A model generated the notes under the pieces. That model saw nothing but the letters and a program-made list of their open reading frames with translations. It was not told the DNA's origin and did not search any database. Made by a program: the position numbers and the translations under genes. A stretch of 64,000 bases of DNA from Hermetia illucens (lineage: Eukaryota; Arthropoda; Insecta; Diptera; Stratiomyidae). Shown here one piece after another: positions 11,801-23,629 of the stretch; positions within the stretch are counted from its first letter, which is position 1; each line of letters starts with the position of its first letter. The DNA lies in NCBI RefSeq assembly GCF_905115235.1, contig NC_051851.1, positions 111,360,868 to 111,424,867 of the forward strand, given 5' to 3'.

Positions 11801-12475
11801 GCCAACCGTAAATAACCGGGCCGAGAGCACATCCTCCAGGATTTCTCCTGGAGCATATGCTCTCAGAGGGCCATCCCGGTTCCCATGGTACCAGATAACC
11901 TCCAGTGAGGCTTCGTGGCAGAACCACTTCAGATGAGTTCCTTGCAGACTCGGGTCTGATCGCCCTCCTCGAGTACGTGGGGACGGAACTCCCCAACGGG
12001 TTAACTGGAATCAGCCCGAGGCGGAGAACCGCAACGGAACCTTTAACCAGCTAACTACCGCTCTGCGTACAACACAACACAAAGGACATCACAAGACAAC
12101 ACTAACACCAAACACACAAAACTGGTGGCTGATTACCACGGCCACTAGGCGATTCGCCCATCAACTGCTAGCGAAGCAGCGTCGAGGAGCTCGCTCCTTC
12201 GTCGGAAGGCAGCACTCGCGAATGCATTAGCGCGTTTAAGCGTCCCACTGCTAGCAAGGCACTGACTAACATCGTAGATACCGTTCAATACGTGAACGCC
12301 ATCTAGATTGCGGATGTCACTGTACGCTGGACAGACACAGAGAACATGTAACCAGTCCTCCGAGTCAGCCCCACACAAAACACAGCCCTGACTGGACGCA
12401 AGGTTGCGCTTGAAGAGGAACTCATTCAAGCTACCATGCCCAGTCAGGAGGAAGCCCATCTCAAGCTCGAAGTCC
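11037..12475 (-). mobile_element. R1-like LINE 3' end (ORF2 C-terminus and 3' UTR)
   Basis: The minus-strand frame from about 12475 to 12145 reads DFELEMGFLLTGHGSLNEFLFKRNL followed by CVLCGADSEDWLHVLCVCPAYSD. This is the C-terminal GHG...Cys-Cys-His-Cys zinc-finger block found after the RT of R1/I-like LINEs. From 12140 to 11037 the sequence is GC-richer than its surroundings and non-coding. It contains an approximate direct repeat (about 11037-11330 and 11513-11800), which I take as the 3' UTR. The copy is strongly 5'-truncated and meets an opposite-strand R1-like element at about 12475. Confidence 0.65.
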
Positions 12476-13800
12476 ACAAGAAAAAGGAAATTCATCCGGA
12501 AATAATCATTATTTCCAAGAAAGAAGATATGTCTTTCACTGATATCCTTCGGAAAGTCAAAACCGATCCGAAATTGACAAACCTGGCCCGCATTGTGAGT
12601 CGTATGAGGCGCACGCAAAAGGGGAATCTGATGCTGGAGCTAAACAAATCCAGCGAGAAGACAGCGGATAGTTTTCGCGGAAAGGTGGGGAAGGTGCTAG
12701 GTGAGCAAGCAGAAGTAAAAGCGAATGCAAAGACCTAGACGAGGCTGCATCACGTGAGGATATCTGTGTTGCGCTAAGGGAACAATTCAACCTTAGCGGA
12801 ATAGAAGAAAGCGCGATAAACAGAGTGAAGAAGGCGTATGGAGGTACAGAGACCGCTATCATTAGCTTACTGGTTGAATCAGGGATTAAACTGATTACCG
12901 CGGGCAAGGTAAAAATAGGTTAGGTCGTTTGCCGACTTAGGAAGCAAGTACCTCCCAACAAATGCTACAGATGCCTCGATTCCGGTCACTTTGCAACAGC
13001 ATGTACTAGTGAGCACGATAGGTGGAGAAGGTGCAGGAAGCGTGGAGATGAGGGTCATCTTATCAAATCCTGCACTGAAGATCCGAATGCATGTTGTGCG
13101 AAGGGAAAAAGGGACTAGACGATCAGCACGTTGCAGGTAGTGGCAGGTGCCCGGCATAAAGGAGGGAGCTGAATCGTAGGGCTAAATGAGGTTGATATAA
13201 ATCAACCTCAACCACTATGAGGCAGCTCAAGACTTGCTCTCGCAAACCATTCGAGAGTTGAATGTGGACATGGAGGTAATATGTGCTACGCGGGTGGAAG
13301 ACTAATGGGGAAACACGGCGGTATGGGCATGCGGACAGCAAGCCATTCAGGGAACAATGACATTCTCGGGAGCCAGTTTTTGTAAGGGTAAAATTCAACG
13401 CTGTTATGCTAATTCCTAGTGAAACATTAATACAATATAAGGAGATGCTAGACGGTTTGGTGTTGGGCGCTAGAGGCCACAACCCCAAAATCATTGTTCG
13501 CGATTTCAAGAAGTGGGCCTTAGATTGGGGAAGTCGTGTGACGAACACCAGGGGTCAAATCCTGCTTGAAACTTTCGCGAAGCTGGACATCGTACTAGTC
13601 AATGCTGGATGCGTGCCCACCTTCCGAGGCAGAGAGCTAGGCTCCATCGTTGATCTGACTTACTTCAGTGTCTAGTTGGCGAAGGGGATGGTCTAGCGGG
13701 GTAGTGAACACTACACTCACAATGACCGCCGGGACAGGACGAGTATATTTGGCATCTTTCTCGACCTCAGGAACGAGGGAGGCGACGCACATAGGGGTAT
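12475..13800 (+). mobile_element. R1-like LINE 5' part (ORF1 gag-like and start of endonuclease)
   Basis: Plus-strand frames begin with a Lys/Glu-rich stretch and ILRKVKTDPKLTNLARIVSRMRRTQKGNLMLEL, the typical R1-clade ORF1 segment. Zinc-knuckle text follows near 12955-13100 (CYRCLDSGHFATAC, CRKRGDEGHLIKSC). ORF2 endonuclease pieces come next: LNHYEAAQDLLSQTI near 13210, then RGQILLETFAKLDIVLVNAGCVPTFRGRELGSIVDLTYFSV at about 13545-13673. There are frameshifts or stops between the blocks. The RT half is missing here; the element is cut off before or near 13800. Confidence 0.72.
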
Positions 13801-13984
13801 TTGATAAATCTAGGCTATCTATTTAGTTCTCAGAACCTAAAGATCATCATTAGATAGGATATCAGGTAAGTCATGGTCACTAGATTCGGTCATTGAAATA
13901 GTTTCACTCGCAAAAGGTTCTGATGTTTTCCTTCTGGATCAAATTTCAAAAGCGACCTGTAAATAAGATAAGATGGTAGACATT

Positions 13985-14235
13985 TAATTGCAGTAAATTC
14001 CATTTTCCAAGCCTCTCCAAGTTTGATCAAATCATACTATTAGTAACAAAGTTACAGTAGCTCAAAGTTGTCTTTACCGTGTAAATTAACAACCCGAAGT
14101 ACTAAATCTGACATGCTAAATGCATATTCTTAACGGGCTACGTACAAATTGGACAGTTCTACACTCAAATATACTCACACAAGAAGCAAACAAAACCTTT
14201 CATACCTGAAGCGCCCAGCTTCCGGTTTTTGCGAC
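13985..14235 (-). repeat. HINE-II repeat, 3' end fragment
   Basis: It matches the end of the better copies at 25995-26702 and 22738-22978. The shared order is an AACAAAGTTA block, ACATGCTAAATGC, ATTGGACA, then AAAACCTTTCATACCTGAAGCG-CAGCTTCCGG. The final GAAGCGCCCAGCTTC can fold into the same small hairpin seen in the HINE-I ends. The 13801-13984 stretch before it is unassigned. Confidence 0.55.
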
Positions 14236-14374
14236 TACTGAATGAATCGCAATTATCCTAGTTTGCTGACCGTAGAAATAACATAGTAAGTACCGGACCG
14301 TAGAAATAACAATAAGTCCTGAAAATTTCAAAGAATTACGTGGAATAGATTTTGGGCTATGGTGGCAGTAGATT
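14236..14374 (-). mobile_element. Kolobok-like TTAA element, internal fragment
   Basis: The segment AATTATCCTAGTTTGC...TGGGCTATGGTGGCAG...TTTTCAATATGCAG matches inner parts of the TTAA-flanked elements at 18292-18400 and 35130-35250. A small internal duplication of ACCGTAGAAATAACA is present near 14270-14310. Both ends are missing; the RTE-b LINE begins at about 14375. Confidence 0.6.
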
Positions 14375-16953
14375 TTCAATATGCAGCCAAAGGGTAGTAT
14401 AGATCCTAGGACCAAACGTGGATTGGTACCCACGATGGAGCATAAAACCTGGGAAACGCCTGCTGAACCAACGCCAACCAAGTTCTACTGTCAAATCCTA
14501 CCTCCACGTGGTGATCGCTGGGAGTTCTTTCGTCATGAAAAACTGCAGACGGAGATGGATGAAGGCGAGTCTCCTGCGCTTAAAAACGGGACATGTTATG
14601 TTGGTGGTTGGGTAGAGCTGACAATCCTACACGAAAAACCGATGTTACGAAGCCACGGACAGAATGGATTTTACAACGACGAACCCGGCAACGACAACGG
14701 ATTAACGATTTGCGCATTTTCTCATAGAACGTGCGCTCCCTGTACAGACTGAATGCTGATGAGCAGCTAGCCGATACCCTGTCCCAATATAAGGCTGATG
14801 TAACAGAGTTTCCAAAGATGCGGTGGACAGGGACCGGTCTCCTGGAGAAGAGCCGCTGCACCATATATTATAGGGGCCATCCAGTAAACCATGTGCTCGG
14901 AGAAGGTTTCTTAGTCAGCCAAAAAATGAAACCTGCTGTTATCGACATTGAAAATATAAGCTAAAGGCTATGCACTCTGCGTTTGCGAGGCAAGTTTAGA
15001 AATATAAGCCTCATAAATGTTTACGCCCCTACAGAGGAGACTGCAGAGTCAGAGAAGGCAGTTGAGTGGACCCTCGAAGCCTGTCCCAAGTATGATATCA
15101 TAATCATACTTGGAGATTTCACCAGTCAAGTAGGGACGAAGCCCGTATTCAGGCGACACGTCGGTTCCCATAGCTTACATGGGGATACCAATGATAACGG
15201 GCTGCGAACTATTCAGTTAACAGTATCGCACGAAATGGTTCTTGGAAGTGCCTTTGTTGCGCGGAAAGCGGTCCACAAACATGCATGGGCCTCTCCAGAT
15301 CTGAACACTTTCAACCAAATTGACCAAGTGCTGATTGAACGCCACCACCTCTCAGCTTTGATGAATGTCAGAACATATAGGGGGGCCAATATAGACTCGG
15401 ACCACGATCTCGTTGCCAAAGAGCTCCGAGCTCGAATTACGACACCATCTACAATCGCCCCTGACAATCAGGTGAGAGTGAATGCTGAAGCCATTCACAA
15501 CACAGCCCTCCGCAACACGCAAGGGCGAAATGGATGCCGCAATAACCGCAGTCAACAGAGATCCTGAAGATGAAGCATCAACAAATGATGTTCACAATCA
15601 CCAGAAGAACGTCATCATTGATACGCATATTGGAGCGATGGGTTGAGTATTTTGATAAACTACTGAACAACCAGAGCATCGGCAAGTTGGAGGTCCCACC
15701 AACTGAAGATGACTGACAAATACTGCCACCACCAAGTATAGAAGAAACAGTCCGTGCAATTCACCGGCTTAAAAATCATAAGTCGATGGAATTACAGCCG
15801 AAGTAGTTAAAACTGGAGGCGACCAGTTACACCAAGTGGTTCATCAACTTGTGCTCAGGGTATGGGACAGCGAATCAATGCCTGATTCTCATACATAAAA
15901 AGGGAGATATCAAACAGTGCAGCAATGATATAGGTATCAAGTTGCTGATTATTATCCATAAGATATTCTTCGCTATCTTACTAGGCCGGATTGCCCTATA
16001 CACCTAGAACATTGGCCCACACCAAAGAGGCTTCATTCCAGGCAAATCAGCAACAGATCAGATTTTCTCTCCGCTGCAAGCGATGGAAAAACTGTTGGAA
16101 TATTGATATCAGTTGCACCATCTGTTCATCGACTTTAAAGCCGCCTATGATAGCATAGCCAGGGTAAAACTGTACACAGCCATGAGAGAATTCGGTATCC
16201 CGACGACATTGATAAGACTAACTAGGCTGACCCTGACCAATGTGCGAGGCCAGATAAAAGCAGCAGGATCACTATCGACAACGGTCTATGACAAGGGGAT
16301 GCCCTATCATGCGTCCTTTTCAACCTGGCCCTAGAGAAAGTGATTCGCGATTCCGAAGTAAATGCGAGAGGCACCATACTCTTCAAGTCCACCCAACTAC
16401 TGGTCTACGCTGACGATATTGACATCATGGGAAGAACACCCCATATGTACAGTCTACCTTTATCGAGATCGAGCAGGCGGCGTAAGATCTTGGGCTGCAC
16501 ATTAATGAAGGCAAGACGAAGTATATGGTGGCAACATCATCGCCAAAACCAAAAGAACGTACAACATCGAATCGCACTGGTCAAACGAAAACAATGAAGA
16601 TAGGAGACTGCAACTTTGAGACCGTTGAAAATTTCTCCTATCTAGGGTGGAAAATCACAAACGATGAAATCTGCGCACGGTTGTTGGTAGCCAACAGAGC
16701 CTATTTCAGCTTACAAAACCTGTTGCGCTCGAAACGTCTCACCATAGGGTCAAAGCCCTTACTGTACAATACTATGATCTTGCCAGTCCTTATGCATTCC
16801 TCGGAGACTTGGGTTCTTAGCAAAAGAGACTGCGAACTCTTGGCCGCGTTCGAGAGAAGAATCCCCGGCGCAAAACCGGGGTATCTGGATTTCCTTATTA
16901 AGGCAGGCCTAGACCGGATACTGGTTGTTGCGCCGTTGATGATAATGATGATA
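14375..16953 (+). mobile_element. RTE-b LINE, nearly full length, degenerate
   Basis: The plus-strand order is a 5' leader, then an APE-type endonuclease of the 'craniofacial development protein 2-like' kind (LYRLNADEQLADTLSQYKADVTE..RWTGTGLLEKSRCTIYYRGHPVNHVLG at 14745-14920; ISLINVYAPTEET and IIILGDFTSQVG at 15000-15130; SDHDLVAKELR near 15400). RT follows: LHHLFIDFKAAYDSIARVKLYTAMREFGIPTTLIRLTRLTLTNVRGQ at 16113-16255, LLVYADDIDIMGRTP near 16400, and MILPVLMHSSETWVLSKRDCELLAAFERRI at 16770-16860. The C-terminal end is shortened. The 3' end at about 16930-16953 is GTTGCGCCGTTGATGATAATG, the short-repeat tail typical of RTE. Many frameshifts make it inactive. It sits between pieces of Kolobok-like elements. 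Confidence 0.85.
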
Positions 16954-18759
16954 TTTATTAATATCTTGAGCATGCGTCATAATTTTTCCAGCCCGATAGC
17001 ATAGTTCATTATTGAAATACGGAGCAATTTATACACCCATCTCTAAAAGAAAGGTGTTTTTCTGCTGCTATGCTAGAGGGCGCTGCGCAGATTTAACTAC
17101 ACTCCGCAAACTAGGATTATTAAAAAATACTAAGAGCTAAATTTTTGGCGCCATGTTAAACTTTTTTTGTGAACTTTGGTGATTTTTAAGGCTTCTTTAA
17201 TGAATAAACAAGTCGGAATACCGGAAGCTCGCGCTTCGGATATAAAGGTTTTGTGTTCATCTTATGTAAGAAATTTCAACGCACATTTTTCTATCCGTAT
17301 ATAGCTACAAATCCAACATAATCCTTCATATTTTGCCAAGCTACGAGACATACGTACATATTACAGCCATAGATATTACGCTCACCCTAAACAAACAAAC
17401 TGCCTATTTCCGAATACTGTACACATATATGCACGTATTTAAATTGATTGTACCCATATTTCCGATTTACTTTTTATATCTATTTGAATTAGGCACTACC
17501 CGCAAAGTTCATTAGCATGCATATATTATATACCTACATGCACACATGTCTGGCTGGCAAATAACTAAAAAAACTAAAACAAAGTAATTCTCTGGGACCC
17601 AATTCATAAGAACTCATTTCGTTGATGATGACGTCATCCAGGTTGTAGAGTGCACGAAATTCACAAAAAATTGTAAAGTTTCACCTCCTATAACTTTGTT
17701 AATAATCATTGGATTTTCTTCAAACTTATGTTCTTCATTACACGCATGCCAAATTTTGTACTTCTGGGATGAACATAAGGGGGGTGCCGGGTAAATTTCT
17801 AAAATGTGGAAATATACTATTATTAACTTTATTTGTGCAGATGTCGGAACCGGATATATTTTGAGGCCTAGATTTCTTAGAGATGCGCCACTGTGATTTT
17901 TCGGTTGGATAGGTTCTGAGAACGAGACCTGTTACACTTTTTGTGGGTCATATTTTGAGCGCTCACTCCTCCATGTTTCACCCAATATCAAATATTGCAC
18001 CAGTTTCGAAAAGTACTGATTGAGACCTTTCATTTGATACCCTACATGGCTACATTCTGTGAAAAAAAAATTTGCACCCTCCATTCACATGTATGGGGAG
18101 CCCTCCTTCAACTTAACACAAGATGGCGCCACTTACTGCATGTAAAGGGAACACCAGATTACATACTCTCACCAATTTTCGTGACAATCAGTCTAGCCGT
18201 TTCCGAACGGGTGTGACAGACAGACAGACACCGTCTCGATTCTAATAAGGTTTTGTTTCACACAAAACCTTAAAAAAAACTACCGAAAGAATTATCCTAG
18301 TTTCCAGCCGATAGAAATATGTACTGAATAAGTCCTGAAAATTTCAAAGAATTTCGTTGAATAGATTTTGGGCTATGGTGGCAGCAGATTTTCAATATGT
18401 AGTTTCGAGAAAAACGCATTTAAAAAGTAGAATGTAGAAAATCTTAACTGATCAGTAATCTGCTATACCTAGTCCATAGACCTTAGGTTCCTTCAAGAAA
18501 TACATGTAAAGCCTTGGCTTCAATTATTGTCCTTTTAGTGAAGTCATTCGAACGTCATTCGGACCGGTAAATACCCGCTTTATTAAGTTGATCGACATAT
18601 ATCTGGCATGTGACTTATTAAGTATTTAACAATATAATTTCCGAACGACTCCGAATATCAAAAAATCACTTTACCCATACATTCTACACTATATCTAAAT
18701 ACAATTGATGCAAACAAAATTCGATTCCTCGGATCCGACACACGGGATGACCCCCTTAA
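16954..18759 (-). mobile_element. Kolobok-like TTAA element, interrupted by a HINE-I copy
   Basis: The piece at 16954-17206 matches the inner region of the copies at 57082-57800 and 62574-63395 (CTGCTGC..GCTAGAGGGCGCTGCG, TTTTTCCAGCCCGAT). The piece at 18273-18759 continues it and ends with CACGGGATGACCCCC followed by TTAA (18756-18759). The 1.07-kb HINE-I at 17207-18272 lies between them. The other end is lost where RTE-b inserted or rearranged. No transposase remains. Identity to the other copies is obvious by eye over several hundred bases. Confidence 0.78.
17207..18272 (+). mobile_element. HINE-I (Helentron/DINE-1-like non-autonomous element), copy 1
   Basis: It begins ACAAGTCGGAATACCGGAAG, with the small hairpin GAAGCTCGCGCTTC, then ATAAAGGTTTTGTGT. 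It ends with a GACAGACAGACAG microsatellite, TCTAATAAGG, and the hairpin AAGGTTTTGT-TTCAC-ACAAAACCTT. The 12-mer AAGGTTTTGTGT near one end is repeated inverted at the other. It has no coding capacity. The same architecture recurs at 26817-29270, 38988-40092 and 55417-56614. The (GTCY)n run and terminal stem-loops resemble dipteran mini-me/DINE-1 elements, which belong to the Helentron group; that assignment is inferred from structure. Confidence 0.72.
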
Positions 18760-19430
18760 AATGTTTTGGAGTTAGACGACACATATAGAATCTATTGTAG
18801 ATGTTGTATTCGTTGCATACTTTTCCATCCATCATTATTAGCATCATAGAGTAACATACCATATAAGATTTATCTCCGATTTCCACTTCAGTGTTTTGCA
18901 ATTCCTTTATGGCATTTTGTATGCCAGCCATTTCTTCTTTAATAACATCCGAAGTTTCCTTGATAAATTTTAGTTTAATTGGGCGGCAATAACGCGGGGA
19001 TCAGGGAGTCCGATTTTGTCACAAAATTTTATTATTTTGGAACACATCAGACGGAGGGCACAAAATAATTTTGAAACAAGTTGGCATCTGAATAAATATC
19101 ACACTGGAATTTTTGCTTGTTTTTGTTGTTGTTTTTGTTTTTTTGCACTTGTTGTGCGCCATGACATCTCCACTTACGCATTCTTCTTCTTGAAGTGTTT
19201 CCATTATTTCTTTCAGATCTGTCAGCAGCCTGAAAGCGGTAGTCCATTAAACTTTGGAGCTTACGTTCGGCTACAACTTCTGTAATATGAAAGGGCTCCT
19301 TGTTGGGATAGCAATCCTGTTTAGGTTGCATTATTTGAGTGTAGCACGGATACATGTCCGGGCTATAGCTTATAATTTCGTATTGTCTTCGTGATAGGTC
19401 AGCTTCTATAAACGAAGACAAAGCGCCTTT
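18760..19430 (-). pseudogene. remnant of an unclassified DNA-transposon-like protein
   Basis: Minus-strand frames read, from right to left, MYPCYTQIMQPKQDCYPNKEPFHITEVVAERKLQSLMDY...(Asn/Lys-rich)...SPRYCRPIKLKFIKETSDVIKEEMAGIQNAIKELQNTEVEIGDKSYMVCYSMML-MMDGKVCNEYN...MCRLTPKHFKG. The blocks CRPIKLKFIKET and LTMIDGKVCN followed by a CxxCGxTPK-like segment recall a widespread metazoan transposon-borne protein that I cannot assign to a superfamily. At least two frame breaks are visible. The fragment stops exactly at the TTAA of the Kolobok-like element (18756-18759), so that element probably inserted into it. Confidence 0.45.
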
Positions 19431-19604
19431 GCTTTTGCTTGGCTACCACTAAAGCCCTTTTTGTACTTCTCGCTCGATTTGGTGACGAAATTATATTCTT
19501 GAGCACTTACGAAGCATCTCTTTTACCTTGCTCACGAAGTTTAGACTGAGCAGCGAATGTGAGCACTTCCAATTCATTCTTTGTTCGTGGTTGTTCAGTT
19601 TTAA

Positions 19605-22600
19605 AATTAAAATCGGTTTACTGTCTGTCTGTCCGTCTGTGTGTCTGTCTGTCCTGTGAACGCTCACGCATATAGTGAGTTACATTCTTTCATGTCGAAT
19701 TTAAGGGGGGGTCCCCATACATGCAAAAAGGGGGTGTACATTTTTTTTCATCAAATATAATCATGTGACGTATCAAATTATAGATCTCGGTTAGTACTTT
19801 TCGAGGTCTTAGTTTTGACATTTGTTGAAAAGGTGGGGAATGCGGGGGGTTGAAAGTGATCATTTTTTTAAAGAACCCATTCTCAGAAACTACCCAACCG
19901 AAAAATCCGGCGTCCTGGCCTACGCCATCGCTCCATCTTAGGCAGGGTCTGCCTCGTCTTCTTTTTCTACCATAAATATTGCCCTTATAGACTTTCCGGG
20001 TGGGATCATCCTCATCCATACAGATTAAGTGACCCGCCCACCGTAACCTATTGAGTCGGATTTTACCCACAACCGAACGGTCATGGTATCGCTCATAGAT
20101 TTCGTCATTGTGTAGGCTACGGAATCGTCCTCACGTAGGAGGCCAAAAATTCTTCGGAGGATTCTTCTCTCGAATGCGGCCAAGAGTTCGCAATTTTTCT
20201 TGCTAAGAACCCAAGTTTCCGAGGAATACATGAGGACAGGCAAGATCATAGTATTGTACAGTAAGCGCTTTGACTCTATGGTGAGACGTTTCGAGCGGAA
20301 CAGTCTTTGTAAGCTGAAATAGATTCTGTTGGCTGACAACAACCGTGCGCGGATTTTATCACCGTAGCTGTTATCGGTTGTGATTTTCGACCCTAGATAG
20401 GAGAAATTGTCATCTGTCTCAAAGTTGTATTCTCCTATCCTTATTCTTGTTCGTGTTTGTGTTTGAACAGTGCGGTTTGATGTTGTTGGTTGGTTGTCTT
20501 CGGTGCTAACGTTGCCACCATATATTTTGTCTTGCCTTCATTGATGTACAGCCCAAGATCTCGCGCCAATCGCCGCCTGCTCGATCTGGATGAAGGCAGT
20601 TTGTATGTCTCGGGTGTTCTTCCCATGATGTCGATATCGTCAGCATAGGCCAGTAGTTGGGTGGACTTGAAGAGGATCGTACCTCTTGCATTTACCTCAG
20701 CATCACGGATCACTTTCTCGAGGGCCAGGTTAAAGAGGACGCATGATAGGGCATCCCCTTGTCGTAGACCGTTGTTGATGTCGAATGGTCTTGAGAGTGA
20801 TCCTGCTGCTTTTATCTGGCCTCGCACATTGGTCAGGGTCAGCCTAGTCAGTTTTATTAATTTCGTCGAGATACCGAATTCTCTCATGGCCGTGTACAGT
20901 TTTACCCTGGCTATGCTATCATAGGCGGCTTTAAAGTCGATGAATAGATGGTGTAACTGTTGTCCATATTCCAACAGTTTTTCCATCGCTTGCCGCACAG
21001 AGAAAATCTGATCTGTTGCTGGTTTACCTGGAGTGAAGCCTCTTTGGTATGGGCCAATGATGTTCCGGGCGTATGGGGCTATCCGGCCTAACAAGATAGT
21101 GGAGAATATCTTATAGATAATACTCAGTAACTTGATACCTCTATAATTGCTGCACTGTGTGATATCTCCCTTTTTATGTATGAGACAGATAATGCCTCGT
21201 GGCCGATCGTTAGGCATTGATTCGCTGTCCCATACCTTGAGCACAAGTTGATGGACCACTTGGTGTAACTGGTCGCCTCCATATTTAACCAATTCGGCTG
21301 TAATTCCATCGGTTACTGGCGACTTGTGATTTTTTAGCCGATGAATTGCACGGGTTGTTTCTCCTAAACTTGGTGGTGGCAGTATTTGTCCGTCGTCTTC
21401 AGTTGGCGGGACCTCTAACTTGCCGATGTTCTGGTTGTTCAGTAGCTCATCAAAGTACTCAACCCATCGCTCTAATATGCCCATTCTGTCGGAAATCAGA
21501 TTTCCCTCTTTGTCTCGGCAGGATGAGCATCGAGGTGTATGCTGACTTGTTGGTAAAACTTGCGCGCCTGGTGCGGCTGCTCCCTGTACTTTTCTAGTTC
21601 ACAGACTGTTGGTTCCCCCAGGCTTCCTTTTTCCGTCTGTGAAGTCGCTTCTCCGCTCGACGGAGTTCGTGATAAGTCTCTGCGCGTGGCCGCGTTCTTT
21701 GAAAATGCAACATTACTCGGTATGCGGCATTCTTCCGTTCCGTTGCTAGCTTACATTTATCGTCAAACCAGCCGTTCCGACTCCTTTTGCGGCTGGGGCC
21801 AGGTATGTTTGTGGCCGTATCCATGATAACGTTCTTCAGGTGATTGTGAAGATCATTTGTTGATGCTTCATCTCCAGGTCCTCTGTTGATTGCGGTCATT
21901 GCGGCATCCATTTCCCTCTTATAGGTGTCGCGGAGGGTTGTGTTGTGGATGGCTTCAATGTGGATTCTAGGTGGTAGCAACATGCCAACGAGATAGTGAT
22001 CCGAGTCTATATTGTCCCCCCCCATATGTTCTGACATTCATCAAAGCTGAGAGGTGGTGGCGTTCGATCAACGCGCGGTCAATTTGGTTGAAAGTGGTCC
22101 CTTCTGGAGAGGCCCACGTATGTTTTTGGACCGCTTTCCGCGCAAACCAGGTACTTCCAACAACCATTTCGTGTGACCCTGCTAATTGAATAATCCGCAG
22201 TCCGTTATCGTTTGTATTTTCGTGTAACGTATCGCCTGAATACGGGCTCCTTCTCTACTTGGCTGTTAAAATCCCCAAGTGTCATATCTGGGACAGGCTT
22301 CGAGGGTTCGTTCTACTGCCTCGTAGAAGGTATCCTCCTCTGACTCTGCAGTCTCCTCTGTAGGGGCATGAACGTTAATGAGGCTTGTATTTCTAAACTA
22401 GCCTCGCAAGCGCAGAGTGCATAGCCGTTCGCTTATGTTTTCAAAGCCGATAACGGTAGGTTTCATTTTTTGGCTGATTAAGAAACCTACTCCGAGCACA
22501 TGGTTTACTGGATGACCGCTATAATATATAGTGTAGCGGCTCTTCTCCAGGAAACCGGACCCTGTCCATTGCATCTCTTGTAACGCTGTTATAACAGCCC

Positions 22601-22978
22601 TATATTGGGACAGGGTATCGGATAGCTGCTCATCAGCTTTATCTCTGTACAGGGAGCACACGTTCCATGAGAAAATGCGCAAATCGTTAATCCGTTGTTG
22701 CCAGATTCGTCGTTCGTCGCATAGAGCATGATCCTGCAAAATTTGGTGAAAATTGCACTATTGCTAATAAAGTTATACTAGGTCAAAACTGTCGCTTCCC
22801 TGCAAATTCATGACTATAAATGTCAATATCACTTGAAACTGGAAATTTTCACATAATATATTCATATTTTACGTGCTACATGCTAATGGGACAAATGCAC
22901 ACTCAAATCTCTTTATAAAAGAAATACACAAAACATTTCATATCTGAAGCGTCTAGCTTCCGGTTTCCCGACTTGTTT
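19605..22978 (-). repeat. HINE-II repeat split by an RTE-b LINE
   Basis: The first part, 19605-19907, starts AAAATCGGTTTACTGTCTGT and continues with a (GTCY)n run and GAACGCTCACGCATA, to CCAACCGAAAAATC. The second part, 22738-22978, starts GAGCATGATCCTGCAAAATT and ends with the GAAGCGTCTAGCTTCCGG hairpin and CCCGACTTGTTT. In the copies at 25995-26702 and 51773-52262 the matching blocks are contiguous or in the same order. Here the RTE-b LINE lies between them and about 230 bp of HINE-II is missing at the junction. Confidence 0.65.
19908..22737 (-). mobile_element. RTE-b LINE, 2.8 kb, degenerate
   Basis: This minus-strand copy of the same family as 14375-16953 is better preserved. Endonuclease frames lie at 22737-22398 (RIFSWNVCSLYRDKADEQLSDTLSQYRAVITALQEMQWTGSGF) and 22167-21594 (WASPEGTTFNQIDRALIERHHLSALMNVRTYGG). 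The RT frame at 21484-20441 is an unbroken 347 codons with GPYQRGFTPGKPATDQIFSVRQAMEKL, FIDFKAAYDS, GLRQGDALSCVLFNLALEKVI and LLAYADDIDIMG. C-terminal frames at 20342-20025 (RLFRSKRLTIESKRLLYNTMILPVLMYSSETW) and 20070 downward (RLNRLRWAGHLICMDEDDPTRKVYKG) follow. The 3' UTR end and repeat tail are absent. Several frameshifts separate the frames, so it is inactive. Confidence 0.88.
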
Positions 22979-23629
22979 TTCTCTTGCTTCTGCCGCTTGA
23001 ATCGGGAAACATTATCTGTGGTCGTCCCCCAGACGGAGTTGTAGTTCTTATTTCTTCATATAATTCAATAATTGTTTCCGAGTCATTACTCGACGATTGG
23101 ATGGGCTTATAAACAGAAAAATGTCATAATATAGCCAAGTACAAGATATGTATTTTTAAATAGTTATTTTCTTCGTTCTTTTAAAAATAATGTGATTTTA
23201 ACTCACTATTTTTAAAAAGCGGGAAAAAGGGGGATCAGTCTTTTTGGTATCTATAAAAGAACACGTGCTATTCAAAAAAAGTAGAATCGATGCCGGGCAG
23301 AGCCTGGCACTATAACAAAAACACCTTCGAACAAAATATTTAGGAAAAAAATTCTCTAAAAACATCACTCTTTAAAAATTGAATAAAAAATACACTGGCG
23401 GCAAATGAACATTTTAAGAAAATAAATATTTAACACACTTATATGCTTTCTCGGAATCCAGGACGTTCTTCTCAAAAACTTCACACTCTAGCAAAACCAA
23501 ATTAAAAATGCCTCTAGGAAGAGGTCGTTCAAAGTTGTGATTTGCACGGCAGCAATGGTCATAAGTATGTGGACGATGAAAAGAAATCATACCTGGAAAT
23601 AATCCACAGAGGAGTTGGCTACCTGAAAA
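22979..23629. other. unassigned intronic sequence
   Basis: I recognise no family here. A minus-strand frame at 23635-23414 looks mildly protein-like (CCRANHNFERPLPRGIFNLVLLECEVFEKN) but I cannot identify it and it has no partner domains. Confidence 0.35.

Noticed and set aside
11249-11996. Several 75-120 codon open frames on both strands in GC-richer DNA
   Set aside because: They fall in the duplicated LINE 3' UTR-like block and are open because of base composition; no family match.
19047-19204. Lys/Asn-rich frame as a possible host regulatory protein
   Set aside because: It is a low-complexity run inside the transposon-like remnant, with frame breaks on both sides.
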